Shown here in pieces: positions 1 through 12,462 of a stretch of DNA of 64,000 bases (position 1 is its first letter; the number at the start of each line of letters is the position of its first letter). The stretch spans positions 56,114,184 to 56,178,183 of the forward strand of contig NC_054538.1 in the NCBI RefSeq assembly GCF_017654505.1, given 5' to 3'. Position numbers and translations under genes: made by a program. This stretch comes from Polyodon spathula. Taxonomy: Eukaryota; Chordata; Actinopteri; Acipenseriformes; Polyodontidae. The notes below the pieces were generated by a model. The model worked only from the letters and a program-made list of their open reading frames with translations, made no database searches and was not told the DNA's origin.

Positions 1-1779
1 CTGCTATGGCTTTCAGAGCTCAGAATTTAAGCTTACATCTAGCTGTTTGTCATTTTGAAAATTATTCATTTCACATTTGACTTTTTTGAAACTAACCATA
101 TATGAAAACCCTGGTATTTCAAATGCTGTAGGTTTTTCGATGAAAGTGCTCTCTTGTTGCAGGCCATCTTCGGTGCCAAGTTTTGAGTTCAGGACTGTAA
201 CTCTTGTACTCCTAGCTCCCCCTCCTGGTTCATATCATGTGACGTTCGTGCAATTCGACCAGCTAGAAATCGTCATCAGCAATGGTCGCATGATGGAAGT
301 ATGAACCAGCCTTAATGCTGCAGATTCTCTGCATTTAATGCCCTTGCTACTAGTCTATTGAGTGTACTGAGAGATTAACGTTCAACCACATAACCAAGAA
401 GCATTCTCTTATCCATGGCAGCAAACTAGGGCATTAGGGACAGTACAGAAGCTAAAATGCAAGGGGGATATCAAGATACAGTAAAATGATTCATTTAAAT
501 TGTAATAATATTTAATAAATTAACACTATATGTTCAACAATAAAATAAATTGGCAGCAAAGAACAGGTTAAATCCCCAAATCCTGCTCGACATGATCAGA
601 GCAGTCTGCAGGCAGCTTTAGGGGCTGTTGTTCTTGCCTTTTCTTGTTTATCTTCTGTCCCTGTGAAATCACCACCCTCAGCCATAGCCTCTGTTGGCTC
701 AGTTGAGTGTTGTACATCATTTAGTATGGAGACTAATAGGGGATGAACGCAGGTTACAGATGGTTTTTGTGATGCGTGTTGACATGTAGCTCTGATGGAT
801 TTCAAAACACAACAGCACCTCAGATCTTTTCCCTTTTTTTTACCTCTTGAGTCTTCTTGACATTGTAATGTTGGCATGTAGTCTCAAAAACCCTTGAAGA
901 TATTTTTTTACAAATAAAGTTTAAAACACCTATTTTTATTTAGGACAAAATGCCTAAATAAATAACAGCTTATTTACAGATATTTATCTTTTAATATGGT
1001 GGAAATGTAATTCTGTTTCAGTCTGCAAATTAATGATTTTTCAGTTTCACCTTCAAAATATAGATGTCATGAAAAATACATAAAAGTTATGAATAACCCT
1101 TTGTTTCAATATAAAATATATGCGTATCATAAAAGTGCTTTGTGTATTTTTCACAAACTTCAAATTCAGCTAAAGACATGCACATGCCTACCATTATGCT
1201 TAAGAAATACAATATATGCATCGAGAAATTTATTATTGAAAAGCATGGAGCAAAAAATGACTCTTCATGAAAGCTTTCAGATACAACTGAAAGCCAACTT
1301 TAGCTTGGGCACTTTTAAAATGTCTCAACGGGTAGGGGAAAAAAGTTTTGAGTGGGACATAACAACAAGCAGCACAAGCTGTGATCAAACTGTCATGTTT
1401 CAGCCAAAGCTTGTCTTTGCGAGTTTCCAACTATCTTTTGACATATCTTGATCTGATACAGTTGGATTGCAAACCCAAAAGTCACAAAGGAAAACTACAT
1501 TAACGTTTTATCCATTTCACAGGGATAATTGATGTGTCAGAACACTTTAAGCAAAGGTTCAGAAGTCCACATTAGTTTGCCAAGGATTAAAGTAGAAACT
1601 ATTTTATTAGACATTGGCATTACTGTACTTATCAAGGCAGTGTACCACAGGGGCAACCTGTTCAATGTTTTCCCCTGCAAAAAGCATACAGTGAAGGTGC
1701 TCATAGCTTGTGGCAGGCAACACAAGCAGTTCTGGTAAACAGTACCAGACAATACCACAGAGTATTGATAGTGGAAAGA

Positions 1780-2280
1780 CCTCGAGTGATGGCGGGAATC
1801 TTGGAGGACCTCCGCGATGGACAGGTGGAGAGGACGCTGATTGGGAGGAGGGTGCCAAGAGGTCTCCTCCAACCGGATCTGAGAAGCAAGAGGGGGCGGG
1901 CCAGCATATTAGTGCTGCAAGAATGACGCAAGGGGGAGAGAGAGACGACAGCCAAACTGATAGGAGTGAGGAGCCATTAACCCCCCCCCCAGAAACCTTG
2001 CTGAGGAAAAAAAGGAGAGAATGGACAACCTGTCGGAACAAGGGAGTGGCTGACAGAGAGAAGGAGCCGGACTGGAGTCCGAGTGACGAGTCTGAGAAAC
2101 TACGGCTGTGGAGCAGCGTGTGTGTGTGTGTGTGCACATGTCTTCACCCTTCCCCCCCCCCCAATATTTTTGCCTACCCTGTGCTCTTTCAGCTCTATAT
2201 CCTTATTCTAAATAAATACAGGCTGACCATCACCCGTCCACTACAATCACTGCCTCCGTCGGAGTTCGGAACCTGAAAAC
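1780..2280 (+). repeat. GC- and purine-rich block, possible retroelement remnant
   Basis: A block of high GC and purine content stands out from AT-rich intron DNA. It is open in one plus-strand frame from 1710 to 2276 (188 codons). That translation is low-complexity, rich in Gly, Ser, Glu and Arg, and contains a Cys-Val run made by a GT microsatellite, so it is not a convincing protein. Near 2208 an AATAAA is followed by about 70 bases that could be the end of an LTR. The compositional style resembles the blocks at 17.6-18.5 and 27.9-28.3 kb, but I did not establish homology. Confidence 0.3.
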
Positions 2281-3906
2281 TTTACAATACAATATACCAC
2301 AGATATTTGAGGATTTCTCTGCCCCACTCAATTGCACTTAGTTAATTGTACATACTACCCTTAATTGATCACTCCCACAGTGTTGACAATTTGTACAATA
2401 TAATTATGGTCAAAGGCTTCCACACCCTAACCAAATCCAGCTGATTTTGGGGGAAGAAGTGTTTTATGATAGAATAGCTACAATAATCAGAGTGAATATA
2501 GTTTGGGATGTAGGCAGGGTTTTTTTTGTCTTCCATTGTCCTAGAAGTGGGGGATCGATTTTTCCATCATGAACAACAAAGCAAGCTCTTAAACCCACTT
2601 TTCCTGCAATCGCTACAAGCTGCAGTGTCAGACCCTGTCTTCATTTGCAATGAGAGAGCAAAGGGTGTTTCAATAGGATGTACAGGGATTAAACAAAGTA
2701 AACACTGTATTTAACATTTTTGAATTTGTACTTTTACCAGTTAATTTTTATAAGGGACATTCATATCATTCTGAGCAGCATACAATGACCTGCTTAATTT
2801 ACATGCTGAAACATTTTTGTTTACATTCAAATAACCATCTGGCTGTTTAGTTTTAAACCCAGTAGCCATACCTCTTCTTCATGCAGAGCACACTATTAAT
2901 AGTTTTCAAAACAGTAGTTAATGATTGCTTTACTCTATCTGCTAATTATGCTTTTTTTCTAACCCGTTATTTATACGCCAACATGGTGTGATTCAAATGT
3001 TGTACACAAACCACGTTTAATACATTTCCAATGGGGATTATTTTTTAAGTATGTTAGTAAGGAACGCAGCTGCCAGTGAAATGTCATTAAAGTACACCGA
3101 GCCAACAAAATTATTCCAGTAAATCTTATATATTATGTATTACCGTCACTCCGTAGATTCCACATTGATGCATACACTATGTTAAATGTGTATCTGATTT
3201 TAATGTATTTGTTTTATAACATTGTAAAATGGACAATGTATTTTGCAGTTTTTGTTTTCCATGCTACACTTCCCGTTGAAGGAAAGCGTTTACAGGAATT
3301 ATTTTATTAGCACCATGTACTGTATAAGAGGAAAATGAGATCCACAGTCATACTACCTTATATCCAATTCAATGCATACTCATGTATCATGTGTGCTGTA
3401 AAAATACTAGAATTGCTGTAACTTTAAAAGATAGGATATTGGAATGACCTTCCCAGTGTCTGCCTTAGCAGGATATCTATATAGCCTTCTACTGGGAAAG
3501 CTTGGTCCTTTGCATTAACCTGCCATGTAGCCAAATCCCACCCAGGGATAATGTTTTTAATGTCATTTTAACCAGTTGGCTGCTGAACTTGATGAGAGAA
3601 AATGACTCACCTGCTACTGGCTGAACAGTTCATTTTGATTATTACTACAAAAGGTATGTTATTTTTCAGTTGAGCCATCCTTGGCATTATATTTTTGGAG
3701 TATGATTTACTGGAAGGGCAAAACCTCTAATGATTAATGTATTTTAATTCAAACTAACTGGCTGAATGGTTAAACAGCAACTTGGTATGGCTGTGAAATA
3801 TTATCTATCGTAAGTAATGTACTCCTCAAGTACATCTGGAACACAAGAGTGTAACCATATTAACCTGTCCCCTAGCAACATTTCATCCCTTAAAGGGTAC
3901 AACCAC

Positions 3907-3927
3907 AAAAAAAAAAAAAAAAAAAAA
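3907..3927. repeat. Poly-A tract
   Basis: An uninterrupted run of 21 A lies in intron 6. It may be the tail of an old retroposon, but no recognisable body was identified next to it. Confidence 0.9.
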
Positions 3928-4248
3928 CTTATTGTTGCTCTAAAACAATGTGATCTGTCAGCAAGAATATACAGCTTGCATGTGGATATCTACTAATCCT
4001 TCATTTGAATAGCAATTATGTATTGCACCCAAATGTAGAGCAGCAAAGTCATCATATGTTGGACCAGGCAGCATATTTTCTTCTCCAAGAACTGACCTAT
4101 CAATACAGTGGATACATTGACAAAAATTGCAAACGTTCAAGGTTAAGAGTTCTGATGCACTAGACCAACAAATTCTAAATAGTTCTAGTGTTTAATAAAT
4201 TGAATAAATATCAAACTTATTTTGAATTCAATAAAATGAATACCAAAC

Positions 4249-4709
4249 TGTGGCAGTGTGGCAGGGTATGTGTGTGTGGGGGGAATATTGGGTGGCAGGG
4301 AGGGAGTTAAAATCCTCCTTGCAAAAAAACACATGGAAATGTGGCTGGAGCCGTCAATTGAATAAATGTTTACGTGATTAATTAAGGCTCCAGCCACGGT
4401 GTATATATAAGGTGATCACAGGTGGTGGAATGGTTAGTGTGTTGAGAATTAATGTCTGTGTTCGTGGTGAAGGTTAGTGTTTTGTCTTTCATGTTCCATG
4501 CTCCATACTGTACTGTCTGTTTGTTTATTTTCGTGAGTTTTTGTCAAACTTTTTGTTTTGGCTCTTGTGCCTTTTATTTTGACCAGTGTGGTTTTGTTCG
4601 TGTTTGTTTTTGTTTATTTAAAAGGCACATTAGCACCTTCAAACTTGCACCTTCTGTCTCTGGGTCTACTTCCTGATACCAGCCTGGGCTGTGACGTCAT
4701 CCTGTCACA
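4249..4709 (+). mobile_element. Solo LTR, family A (461 bp)
   Basis: The segment starts TGTGGCAG and ends TGTCACA, so it has the TG...CA ends of LTRs. It is flanked by CAAAC on the left and GAAAC on the right, an imperfect 5-bp target duplication. A TATATATAA box lies at 4402-4410, followed by a T-rich stretch as in the R/U5 part of LTRs. The start TGTGGCAG is repeated 8 bp later. Its start and TATA region match the LTR-like segment at 42299-42530. No internal coding region is adjacent, so it is read as a solo LTR in intron 6. Confidence 0.65.
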
Positions 4710-4769
4710 GAAACCTATTCTGATTCAATAAAATAAACAGCCTGTAACCACCACTGCTTTAGTCTTTAC

Positions 4770-5002
4770 CTCTTTATGTGAGGGGGAAGCTCAGTGAAGA
4801 GGTGGTTTCGATGGACAGAGTTCCCCATTTCATCCAGGGCTTTACTCATATCCTGCAGCTCACTGAGAGGTATGTTCAGCAGGGAAGGAATATCACCGTC
4901 TTGGGACTGAATTAGTCTGTCTTCCTCCTTAATTTCCTTACTTAACAGGCAGTCTTTCACTTCGAGCTCTGCTAACTTTCTTCTGAGGTCCTGAATTTCC
5001 TT
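4770..5002 (-). CDS. disc1: DISC1 coding exon 6
   Basis: This 233-bp exon encodes residues 488-564 plus two bases. It begins with KEIQDLRRKLAELEVKD, a coiled-coil segment. It continues to SLLNIPLSELQDMSKALDE, which matches mammalian PLVGQLSLGQLQEVSKAL, and ends near LPPHIK, aligning with the mammalian PPETIR junction. The acceptor is CCAAAACAG and the donor GAG|GTAAAG (phase 2). It is the last DISC1 exon in this window: the next block expected from mammals (LQERIKSLN) is not found in 1-4769, so the gene continues past the left edge and is partial here. Confidence 0.95.
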
Positions 5003-5298
5003 CTGTTTTGGAGAACAATAAAGAGAGTGGCTTGAATTTTAGCAATTGCAATAAACAGAGAAAACAATGGAAATCCATACAGGCCAGGCCATAATAAAAA
5101 TAGCAATTAAAAAAATGTGCAAGAACAGTTAGTAACAAAACAAAAAAAAAAAACGGAGTTGCTTCTTTCTAGTTTTTAAATGTTAAAATTGTTTTTGTTT
5201 AGTTTTTTCAGAAACATGGGAGCAGACTTGCCTTTGTTACAATAGGGTCAACTGGGTATTAACTGTTTAGTCTAAACATTAAAAAGTCAGTGAGTGTT

Positions 5299-5874
5299 TG
5301 TGACGGGGTGCTCCCGTCCCTGTGCATGTTTTGTATCATTTTGTATTATTATTATTTAATAATGCAGGGCAGACAATAAGCTGTACACCATTACTGTTCT
5401 TATTTGTATATTTATATATTTCGTGAGACTGCGTGACTGATGGCTAGTAATTATTTAATTAGTTGACAGTCATGCAAATTTATTAAACCAGTGAAAAATG
5501 TGACGGAGGGGTTAATAAGATAATTGACAGCTAGTTAATCCCTCGGTCACCACTATAAAAGACCTGCAGCTTTGGCTGCACAGGGAGTGTGTTCGGAGGG
5601 TTGGGAGGTAAAGCAAAGCTTAAAGAGAACTAAAAACCAATAACAATTGCTATGTGTGCTGGTTTACCACCAGCACAATACTTGTTTGTTCCGTATCCGT
5701 TTGTTTTGTTAGTCTGTTCTGGCTACTATGCTGTTTTATTTTTACAAAGTCTTTTTGTCTTGTTTAAGTCTTTTATTTATTAAAAAGGGCAAGCAGCGCA
5801 TTCATTACCCCAGTTCTGTTGTCTGTGTGTCCACTGTCTTCCTGGTCTGATGAAACCACCAGCACCTGGTCACA
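5299..5874 (+). mobile_element. Solo LTR, family B (576 bp) with perfect target duplication
   Basis: The segment begins TGTGACGG and ends GGTCACA. Its terminal hexamers TGTGAC and GTCACA are inverted repeats. Exactly five bases, GTGTT, flank it on both sides (5294-5298 and 5875-5879). A TATAAAA box lies at 5554-5560, followed by T-rich sequence and an ATTAAA poly-A-type signal near 5778. There is no internal gag-pol sequence, which fits recombination between the two LTRs of a retrotransposon or provirus. The family (Gypsy-type or ERV) cannot be decided from the LTR alone. Confidence 0.85.
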
Positions 5875-5884
5875 GTGTTACATT

Positions 5885-6345
5885 TTATAATTTATTTTTT
5901 TATTTTTTTATTTAGTCATCTCCAATTTTTTTGCCCCAGTTTTCTCCCCAGTTTAGTATGCCCAATTATTATCTGTATCCTCGGCTCACCGCTCGCAACC
6001 CTCCCGCCGACTCGGGGAACGGAGGCTGGAGCATGCATCCTCCGAAACTTGCTCCTACCAATCTGTCATTTTTCGCACTGCAGATCCACAGCAAGGCCAC
6101 CAGACCTATAGCGCCGGAGAACAACATAGATATAGTGGCTCCACTTCAGAACCACAGGCACCCTATCGGCCACAGGGGTCGCCGATTCCCCTGCCGACCT
6201 AAGCCCTCCCTAACCAGGCAGCGCTTGGCCAATTGTGCGCCACCCCTCCCAGTCACGGTCAGCTGTAACATAGCCTGGACTTGAACTTGCCATCCCCAGA
6301 CTATAGGGCACATCCTGAACTCCACGTGGAACGACATGGTTATCA
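5885..6345 (-). mobile_element. tRNA-derived SINE, copy 1
   Basis: On the minus strand the head contains an RNA polymerase III B-box-like word (GTTCAAGTCC within 6277-6287, read in reverse) beside a tRNA-like half. The body shares the words TTTTCTCCCCA and ATGCCCAATT with the SINE at about 51570-51905. It ends in a T-rich stretch (A-rich on the minus strand) directly next to the solo LTR. Three copies of this family occur in the window. No protein is encoded; longer open frames here are chance. Confidence 0.7.
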
Positions 6346-7043
6346 TTTTTATTAACGTTTGTGATGAACCTTGCTGTTAAACTTTGGTTTATTTATTGAA
6401 TGTAGTACTAATCTTACACCAGTTACTACTGCAGAAACCCATTTTATAAGGGTAAAATAAAGACGTACTACACCAACCCAGTTATTCTGCATTGGTGAAT
6501 GTATAACAGTTGGGGTGCCACTGCAATCGTGGGACATTTATTAAGCCAATTATCTATTTAGGGATAACAATTTGCTTAATTAGCAAGGGAATGCAGTAAC
6601 AATATCTTACCCAAAGCACAAACTAGCAGGGGTGGTTGAATTCTATTTTAATTAGATATTTCATGTAATATAAAATACATTAATACAATATTGTTTTGAT
6701 GGATTAAATAAAGTCTGATATTCAAAAAAGTGTGTCAGACTGTCTATAAAAGCATACGAAGTGCAAGGCCTAGGTCTGTATGTAAACAATAACCCATGCA
6801 GGATGTGTGGTAGGACACATCTTACTGCAATGTCCTCCTTTAACCACGAGAACTGCATTATTGCGCTTATAAAATGAAAACAAATAAGATTTTATTTAAA
6901 AATAGTTCCCTTTTGTGATCTGATTCAGTCAATCACTGTTTAATTTATCCAAGCCATTTTATAAAGCTCATAATGTGTAACACAGAGATTCCAACACATT
7001 TGCTGCAACACTAAAAAGAATATGAAATCTCCTTATCTTTTAC

Positions 7044-7170
7044 CTGTAACTGTTGCTTTTCTTGAATGAGTCGGTCTCTTCTGAATATAGATCCCTGTGT
7101 CTTTTCTTGACCTGAGCATGTGACCTCCTTTTCTAGCCTTTGTGAATGTTGAATCTCTTCATTGTTAGAC
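7044..7170 (-). CDS. disc1: DISC1 coding exon 5
   Basis: This 127-bp exon encodes residues 445-487. Its first two thirds are divergent and hydrophilic. Its last 13 residues, RRDRLIQEKQQLQ, match mammalian RRDWLLQEKQQLQ, the start of a predicted coiled coil or leucine zipper. The acceptor is ATGTTTAAG (a weak pyrimidine tract) and the donor CAG|GTAAAA, phase 0. The frame stays open from exon 4 and into exon 6. Confidence 0.9.
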
Positions 7171-7558
7171 CTTAAACATAATGAAAGCAGGTTTATCAAG
7201 TTTGTTAAACAGTAATTACCCTGCAATACTCATAAATATAACAGTATACTTGTAATGCAATATGGTTAAGATAACAACTGAAAGGATCATTAAATACAAC
7301 TAGTGTAAGTACTCATTACCTGTGCCTTAGATCTTCATGCAGCGCTGGCTGTACAATATATTCTGAAATGTTGTTTAAAGTACAACAGATTTACTGTGTT
7401 AACACAACCTGGCACCCCCATAGGGTATATTGGGAGATAAAGTAAATATCATTTGCAATATTCAGTAAAAAAATAATCCTGCTCTACTAAAATACACTTT
7501 AAAACACCTGATAAAAAATGCATGTTATTTTCAATCTAAAATGTATTTTATTACTCAC
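7171..7558 (-). other. DISC1 intron 4
   Basis: This 388-bp intron separates exons 4 and 5. It contains a splice-site-flanked 43-bp segment (7320-7362) that looks like an exon but would break the frame. Apart from that I see nothing. Confidence 0.85.
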
Positions 7559-7712
7559 CCACAGTCACTAAAAGCTTGCTGTAATGCTGCCTGTGCCTGG
7601 TCTTTCAGTCTTTCCAGAAACCTAGAGACTGCAGGATGTTTTGATGGCAGTCCAACCTTTAGAGTACTTCTCTCTCTTTTCAGCTCTACCAATTTCTTTC
7701 GGAATTTGTCAG
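7559..7712 (-). CDS. disc1: DISC1 coding exon 4
   Basis: This 154-bp exon encodes residues 394-444 plus two bases. The peptide runs through a heptad-like charged helix, then LPSKHPAVSRFLERLKDQAQAAL, which parallels mammalian LPSRQPALSSFLGHLAAQVQAAL. The acceptor is CCCTCTAG and the donor TGG|GTGAGT (phase 2). It joins exon 3 through a split Ala codon and exon 5 through a split Gly codon without a stop. It is only 388 bp from exon 5. Confidence 0.95.
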
Positions 7713-9576
7713 CTAGAGGGTACAGTAAAAGCACAGCATTTCAAAAGAACAAAAGTTTCATTTTCCCATTTAAATACAAATTGCTTTTCTGAAACAGCAG
7801 AATGTAATTCAGACCCTATACTACAGAATACTGAGGTATATTATAGTGCTTCTTTCATTATTTCCCAGGAAACTTTATTCCTGTGCTGTTTAAGTGACCA
7901 TATACACATGTTGTTTGTGCCATGGTACCCAACTTCAGGACAGAACTAACAAAGTATAACCTGCTATTGACACACGGACCAGTTGTGCTATTCATACTTA
8001 CTACTTGATGAAACCTGAGCACATATTTGAAACAGGGAACCAAGCTAGTCCCAGTGGTGCCATCACAAGGCTTACCTTTCTTTGTAAATACCACATTTTA
8101 TACAGTATGTTTGTCTGGTCCACAGAATATAGTCTGAGCCACCTTAGTCACTACCTCCCCTAATGTGTTAAGGACTGTACCCTCCCAGCTGTTCTTTACA
8201 ATATGACCATGTTACCCTCAACAAGGCCACTCATTCACCCAACAGTCTCCCCTCATAATTTTTGTTTGTGATCCAGACTACACTATCTTCTTTAGTACAA
8301 AGACCTCAAAGTTGAATAAAAATTATATTTAGTATTACCGTTGTTTTTAGAAGCTGTCTATTGGCGAAGTGGAAATGTCCATTAATATTCTTCAAGAAAT
8401 ATGAAGGTGTAACCTTTATAACTCAAATTTGTAGGAGGGGCTGAACTGCTCTGGTTGTTAGAATAATCCAGTATTTGTGTGAAAATAATGTATTCCTTTT
8501 TTTGTGATAATAATGTATTCCTTTTTTTGATTTGACGTTTGTGTATTGTGTGCTCTATATAGAAGAAACCAACAACATTAGTTAGTGTCAGGTACTGTGT
8601 AGGCAACTGATATTCCAGGTCCCCAAAAATGCTTTACCAATACAAATGAACCCTGGACCCAAAGATCACCTCTGTCATTTAGTCCTGACCACCCCTCTAG
8701 CAGCGACAGGCAATCGTTTGGGAGAATTTTATGCACTGATGTTGGTTTTGTGAAATACTGCCCATAGGCTGAAAGCACCAAACTCCTTGCACTCCCTTCA
8801 TTCACCATAAGCTGTACATAAGCCAGACCTCCACGGAGCACATGCTAGTGCATTAATATGCTGTATTACCCAGCATTCCTGATAATGACAACTTTCAATA
8901 GATCAACATTTGTGTGGGTTTTTTTTTAATCAAATTTATGACAAAAGATCCAGAAAAAAAAGAGAAAAGCAAATTATATACTGCACAATGTTTGTTTTTT
9001 TTTGCATGTTTATACTATTATTTGCAGGTATTTCAAATACTGCACTATAGATGAAAAGGCCTAATGTCCTGTGCTGTAGGTTGCATGGTGGCAAGAATTA
9101 CATCACAGGAACTTTCACATTAAAATCTATAGCATTGCATTCAAAATATTTGCATATCCTGTATAAGTAAATGAAAGAGGGGGTGGGGGCAATAATAATG
9201 TTGATAGCACTAACAGAACAAAAAATGGATATTAAAGCCCTGATTGTTTAAAATTTTAAACTAAACTGTCAAAAAACAGACACATTTAAATAAAAATAAA
9301 AACTTTGCTTAGAAAGACATAGTACAAAACTACTGTTCTCACCAGAAGAATCACTTTTTTTAGATAATTAACCATTATAGTGTTTATTTAATTGATGAAT
9401 GAGAAAAGCCTTGGTAAAAAAAAAAAAAGTGTGTTAAAAACTATTCCCTAACAGAAGTGGTAATGAAGATTGAAGGAGTATAGGTAATGGAATAATGCTA
9501 TAAACTTTACCTGACATAATTCCGGTAGTTCCCCACCTGAACACACTAGACATAAGTTCTGCTTTGCCTAATTGTT

Positions 9577-9720
9577 GGGTAGTCTTGCATTTCCTAGGCT
9601 ATTCACCTGTGGAGTGAAATTGTTCTCACCCTTTTAAATGCCTACTTGGTCATTAACGAGCCAGCTACTTCCCCTAATGGCTGACACACTTGGCAGCCCA
9701 AAGACACAGCAGAGATCAAA
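9577..9720. repeat. Diverged dispersed repeat, copy 1
   Basis: This segment aligns loosely with 22915-23045. Shared words are TCACCTG, GTGAAATTGT and CTTCC-CTA-TG-CTGACA, followed by ACACAG. The two copies have the same order and orientation but many differences, so the repeat is old. The class is unknown. Confidence 0.45.
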
Positions 9721-10251
9721 TGACCGAATAAGAAGTGAGATCGAATAAGAAGTGAAACAGTAAGAGCCTATCTAACAGTAAGGCACCCAAACCAAGAGCT
9801 TTCTTTTATTTAGTGTAATAGCAGATATATCTTAATAAAAATGAAAATACTCTTGTGAGAGCTATAGCAAATGGGAGTACATAATGGATTTATGGAATTA
9901 TACTATTCTTCTAGGAGGCTAGTTTTTCTGTTCTGCACCCAGAAAATATTTCCACCCTGTATCAAAACGAAGCAAAACTTGCTAGTTAATCCTTTTCTCA
10001 CATTCGTCCCAAAGCTTCCCTTTCATTGTGGAAACGTAAGACCCTCTGCTTTGAAGTTAAAAAGGATGATTTTTTGGAATATGTTAGGTTGCAATATTGT
10101 TGCTTGTAACAGGCAAACACAGGTTACAACAATGTCACTTGTTCATTTCATCAAACCAGGTGAAGTAATTATACATGACTTGGATCATGATTCTAGTTCA
10201 GGAGGGTATAAGATTTTTTTTTTAATTGGTTTTTCTGTAAGACATCTCAGT

Positions 10252-10274
10252 GGGGGGGGGGGGGGGGGGGGGGG
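10252..10274. repeat. Poly-G run (23 G)
   Basis: A run of 23 G lies inside an AT-rich intron. Such runs can form G-quadruplexes and are error-prone in sequencing, so the exact length is uncertain. Confidence 0.85.
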
Positions 10275-10946
10275 TAGTATAGTCAGGCACCAGTAAGGAA
10301 AATTAGCAAAAACTACTTCTGCTCTTGTATAACAAGGGTGTCTTGTAACAGAAACAACCAGCAGAACACACTATGTATGTAATGTAACTGCTTAAAGAGC
10401 TGAATCTCCGAGCAGTCCACACCACAGACAGAGACGGGTTCAACAGACCTGTAAAAACGACATGCTGTACAACAGCACCTTAAAGAGCTATATTTCAACA
10501 CATATCTCCTTCCAAACAATAAGCTCCTGTCACATCAATGTGCTGTCAAATCTATCAATGTCAGAATACTCCACTCCAGAACATCCAGCAATCTATTACA
10601 CAAAGGTCAAGTGGAAAAATGTCCATTCCACTTCCTCACGGTCACATTCTTTAAAGGTCAAAAGGGAAAAACATAAAAGAACTTTGACATCAGCAGAATC
10701 TTCCTTCAATTACCCTCCTGGCCCAATTAATGCTTTCCTGTAATTAGAAACAAAATATTAAGCCATTTTTCACATTGTTGCATTATTAATTGAGATTTCT
10801 TCTTAGACAGAAACAGAACATGATTACTAATTAACTATGAGCTCCATTATAATTCAAAAGCAAGTATCTTCAAATTTAAATATTTGTTTAACTATGCTTT
10901 GTGATGTTTGCAATCATTAAGTGGTTCTTACTGCAATTATTTGTTT

Positions 10947-11057
<111 letters not shown>

Positions 11058-12353
11058 AGTCTTTTTACATAATACTGCAGTCATGCTGAGGGCATAAACT
11101 GCCACACTAATGTTTAGATTCAATTTTACCATCCAAACATGCTCAAACTCTGTCAGCTGGGAAACAGCATATTTTGCTTCATTAAGTTAAATGAAACCTT
11201 CATAATGTTACGTTAACATATTGAATTACATACCACTTTGTAGTTTTCAGTATACTTAATGAAAAACTGACCAAAATGTCAAAATCTAACATGAAATACT
11301 GTACTACAAGCATGGCTTCCAGCAGACTTTTGCAATCATTTTGTAGTTTTTTTGATTACATGATGTTAAATAGAAAATCCATTTTTTTTTTTTTTTGTTG
11401 TTGTTTTTGTTTTATTGTGTCTCAATCCCAAAATTCTAGGTGATGTAAAACTTTTGGCCAGAGCTTTACAGTCAGAATTTGACACCCTTAGTTATCACTG
11501 AATAATGACCTTACTGAAAGTAAAGCTAGAGGGTTAATATATGGTATTTCACAGATTTAAAGGGAATCTCTTTGGACAGTAAGATGAGGAGTGGTTGTTG
11601 ATGTTGTTATTTATTTATTTATTTTTGTTTAATCCCTTAAATATTCCAAGACCATTGCTTTTTAAAAAGAGGCAAAGAAATTGATTCATCTTTCACCTAT
11701 GGATGCATTTTGGATTAAAGTATAGTAAGTTCAAATGTAAAATAAGATTAGTAGTCTCCACTCAACCCACAGTGCACATAAACATCATGCAATTTGGCAT
11801 TGGGTATGCAGATAAGCAGACATACCAAAGGCCAAGGAAAGGATGAGCATGGAAACGGTATTCTTAAGAGGAAGAAGGACAGCCTTGATAAGGCAAAAAT
11901 AGTAGACGTTACTGGTATGAACTGCTATTACCAGTAACACACATCAAACCAATATATAACTACTGTACATATAAGCCGGTTTAAATACACTACACTGCCA
12001 TCTACTGGGTATAACAGGAGTAGCATAGAGTACTGCAGGTTTTGAATTTCTTTCCTCCACACAATTCAAGGGATGATGGTACAGTACCAAGAATGGAAGC
12101 TGCCTAGCACCAGTAAAGACAAACATGGAGTGTCTGTTTATTTACAGGCATGTACGTGTGATCATAATTCCAAATGAATCACTACATCCTCATGTAAGTT
12201 GGTATTTTGAATATTACAGTACATAGTTTAATAACCTTTTTTTTATGCCAGCTTTAACTTAGCACAGGGGGTCAAGAAGAGCTACTTCCTTCTAGTGACC
12301 CCCAGGCAACATTTGATGGCAAAAAGCTCTTCAAATTGAACTTACCATGCAAT

Positions 12354-12410
12354 GCTTAAGCAAAGCAATGTTGGGCTTGGTTAGTACTTGGATGGGAGAC
12401 CATCTGGCCT
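12354..12410 (+). repeat. 5S rRNA-derived fragment (SINE3-like or pseudogene)
   Basis: The plus strand carries GGTTAGTACTTGGATGGGAG, the C-box region of vertebrate 5S rRNA. Just before it is an AAGCAAAGCA stretch matching the 5S A-box area. The 5' third of 5S rRNA is not recognisable and the sequence after GAGACC diverges, so it is not a working 5S gene. It could be a 5S pseudogene or the head of a 5S-derived SINE; the body was not identified. An AT-rich imperfect repeat follows at 12463-12545. Confidence 0.7.
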
Positions 12411-12462
12411 TAATGACTGCACGTTAGGATGTCCGGCTGCATGTTAAGAGTATATACTATAT

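Larger units (their letters stand above)
1..4769 (-). other. DISC1 intron 6 (partial)
   Basis: This stretch follows the exon 6 donor and runs off the left edge. It holds a GC-rich purine-rich block at about 1780-2140, a short (GT)n, a poly-A tract and one solo LTR. No further DISC1 exon was recognised. The rest is AT-rich sequence in which I see no feature. Confidence 0.8.
5003..7043 (-). other. DISC1 intron 5
   Basis: This 2,041-bp intron is filled mainly by two transposon-derived blocks, a solo LTR and a tRNA-derived SINE, lying end to end. The remainder, about 6350-7043, is AT-rich sequence in which I see no feature. Confidence 0.85.

Noticed and set aside
596..877. A 93-codon minus-strand frame in intron 6, considered as an alternative terminal exon of DISC1.
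   Set aside because: No similarity to known DISC1 C-termini, and no acceptor in the right phase could be identified. It is probably chance.
1710..2276. A 188-codon plus-strand open frame.
   Set aside because: Low-complexity translation, with a Cys-Val run from a GT repeat and a tail crossing a poly-A signal; treated as retroelement-like non-coding DNA.
3600..3680. A strong donor-like AGCAG|GTGAGT on the minus strand with an upstream TTTTGTAG, considered as DISC1 exon 7.
   Set aside because: In the required phase it reads a TAG stop just before the donor, and the peptide does not resemble the expected LQERIKSLN block.
7320..7362. A 43-bp splice-flanked segment between DISC1 exons 4 and 5 (TTTCAG acceptor, CACAG|GTAATG donor).
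   Set aside because: From exon 4 (phase 2) it reads into TGA within nine codons, and including it would also shift exon 5 out of frame. It may be a poison exon, but there is no support for normal use.
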